In this document: positions 62,585-64,000 of the stretch, one piece after another
Layout of the letters: the number at the start of each line of letters is the position of its first letter
Position numbering within the stretch: the stretch's first letter is position 1
DNA from: Ceratopteris richardii
Lineage: Eukaryota; Streptophyta; Polypodiopsida; Polypodiales; Pteridaceae
DNA length: 64,000 nucleotides
Direction: 5' to 3'
NCBI GenBank assembly: GCA_020310875.1
Contig: CM035435.1
Span: 71,123,455 to 71,187,454, forward strand
Position numbers and translations under genes: made by a program
The notes under the pieces: generated by a model
The model's database searches: none
What the model saw: the letters and a program-made list of their open reading frames with translations, nothing else
What the model was told of the DNA's origin: nothing

Positions 62585-64000
62585 ATGGCGGGACAGGTAG
62601 ACTTGGAAACCTTACTCTCAAGATTAAATATAAAGTTTCCTTCTTTCAAAGGCCTAGCTCAGGAGGATCCGGATGAACACATTAGAAGGTTTTTGGCACT
62701 ATGTAAGACTAGAGGTTTAATGGGTAGGGAGGATGCCTTTTTTATTCTCTTCCCTACCACATTAGAGGGATTAGCAGATAAGTGGTTCAACCAGTTTGCT
62801 GAAAACCATTTTACCACTTGGGATGTGATGAAAGATGCATTTAAACATCAATTCCAGCATGGCAACACTGCGGAGATTATCATAGAAGAACTAGAAAATT
62901 TGAGATTGGGTCCAGGTGAAAAGTTTCTAGAGTTTGTGACTAGGGTCAAGGCACTAATGGCTAAATTGCCAGATCCACCACATGATTTTTTTGTTAAGAA
63001 ATGGTTAGCCAAGCCCCTACCAGTGGCCACCCAATGCAAAATAAAGGAATTAGTGTTACCTATAGCCTCCATAGAGGAGTTTATCAACACAGCTACACGC
63101 ATGGAGCAGATAAGGCACCAGTATGGAGCAACTTCTTCCCAATCAACATATGGTACAGAAATGGAGGATCCAGTGATCTAGCTAAGGAAGGAGCTGGAGG
63201 GCTTAAAAAGAAATAAGCCCTACAAAGAGGAGGAGAATGCTATTGCTCAGTTGAGAAGGGAGATTGAAGCACTAAAGCTCCAAAAGGAGGAGGAGGCCCA
63301 AGCAAAGGAATTGGCTCAGCTGTGACAAGAGCTGCAGTAGCTCAAAGGAGGTGGCATCAAGAGTGGACTTTGGTGTTCCATGTGCAGCAAGCAAGGTCAC
63401 ATAGTAAGTGAATGTCGTCTATTAAGTGTGACTTGCCAATTATGCAGGAAGGTTGGACATGAGGTCCATGAATGCCAATCAAGGGGAATGCCTGCAACAA
63501 CATACTGGACACAAGGAGGACCCCCACCACCAGCAAATGTCATGGCTGCTGCACCGAATCAAGGTAACACTTATAACCCTAGACAGAGGGATAACTTTGG
63601 AAGTGGGCCAAGGAGGCCAATTATTTGTTTCAGATGTGGAGAATGTGGGCACTATCAGAGTAGGTGCACTCTCCTAGAAAATGCCCCTCCTTGTAGGAAC
63701 TGCCCAGAGGCTAGGGACCACTATACTAATTGTTGTCCTAAGAACCAAGATTCTATATCTGGGCCCCACATTCAAATGATTTCTGTGTGTAAAGAAGAGA
63801 TGGTAAATGAAGCCAAGGTGCCATCACCATCTACCAGGGTGGTGCAACTAGAAGAACTTGAATCTTTTACAGTGCAGACAAGAAGCAAGGGGAAGGCTCT
63901 AGTGGACATAGGTCAAGAATCAATGATTAATGGATTCAATAAAGACAAAGGTGTGTCTGAGAACAAAGCCACCACATGTGCAGACACAAGGCAAAAAGAA
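62585..64000 (+). pseudogene. gag: Element H gag with four CCHC-type knuckles, three in-frame stops, open at right edge
   Basis: ATG at 62585 (MAGQVDLETLLSRLNIKFPS). A retrotransposon gag domain fills residues 20-180 (DEHIRRFLALCKTRGL, LEGLADKWFNQF, LRLGPGEKFLEFVTRV). TAG at 63179, TGA at 63323 and TAG at 63338 interrupt one continuous frame. Between them is a strong coiled coil (LRREIEALKLQKEEE). Then come zinc knuckles CSMCSKQGHIVSEC, CQLCRKVGHEVHEC and CFRCGECGHYQSRC (all CX2CX4HX4C) and a variant CRNCPEARDHYTNC (CX2CX5HX3C). The frame stays open to the window end, where the protease should follow. All three stops can be explained by single C-to-T changes (CAG or CGA). Confidence 0.85.

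Overview
This window looks like plant nuclear intergenic DNA from a large, repeat-rich genome. Gymnosperm, fern, lycophyte or a big angiosperm genome would all fit, and the species cannot be named from the sequence. I found no convincing host gene, rRNA gene or functional tRNA gene. Almost everything that can be read is a transposable element: Ty3/gypsy and Ty1/copia LTR retrotransposons, one LINE, one CACTA (En/Spm) DNA transposon, and a family of short repeats with tRNA-like promoter boxes.

Layout from left to right. (A) 1-12430, minus strand: a long Athila/Tat-like gypsy element with LTR, tRNA-Asp-type primer site, a leader carrying a 19-copy minisatellite, an uninterrupted pol frame of about 2,130 codons, and a further long ORF downstream of pol that runs off the left edge. 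12440-13102: a copia RT fragment of the D family. (F) 13103-16212, plus: a decayed copia element inserted in that fragment and joined at its 3' side to a gypsy remnant related to A (16213-17550). (G) 19856-28541, plus: a gag-protease-only gypsy element with about 255-bp LTRs. (B) 21164-26406, minus: a copia element inserted in G with a TGCAA target duplication and two internal deletions. 28560-32470, plus: a decayed LINE. (D) 32739-37869, minus: a copia element with 230-bp LTRs. 38208-48300: a dispersed repeat (R) and D-like fragments, partly duplicated in tandem, split by (C) 40973-47363, minus, a nearly intact copia element with an ATATT target duplication. 48500-60220: more R copies and tRNA-like units, split by (E) 49855-56417, plus, a chromodomain gypsy element with a CACTG target duplication. 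60233-61190: a CACTA terminus with its transposase tail. 61186-61710: an 18-bp tandem repeat. (H) 61711 to the right edge, plus: the LTR and gag of another gypsy element.

The most unusual object is element A. Its polyprotein has a duplicated integrase zinc-binding module, a second retropepsin-like domain after the integrase, a C-terminal tail of repeated WVPK-type motifs, no recognisable gag upstream, and a coiled-coil ORF downstream whose ATG is preceded by a plausible splice acceptor. The gypsy remnant at 16213-17550 preserves the integrase to second-protease order, so that arrangement belongs to a lineage rather than to one copy. The second object of interest is a unit of about 260-295 bp bounded by two tRNA-like promoters facing each other, present three times. 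Three insertions (B, C, E) can be verified from their target duplications, and C and E also from matching uninterrupted paralogues in the window, so the nesting order can be read directly.
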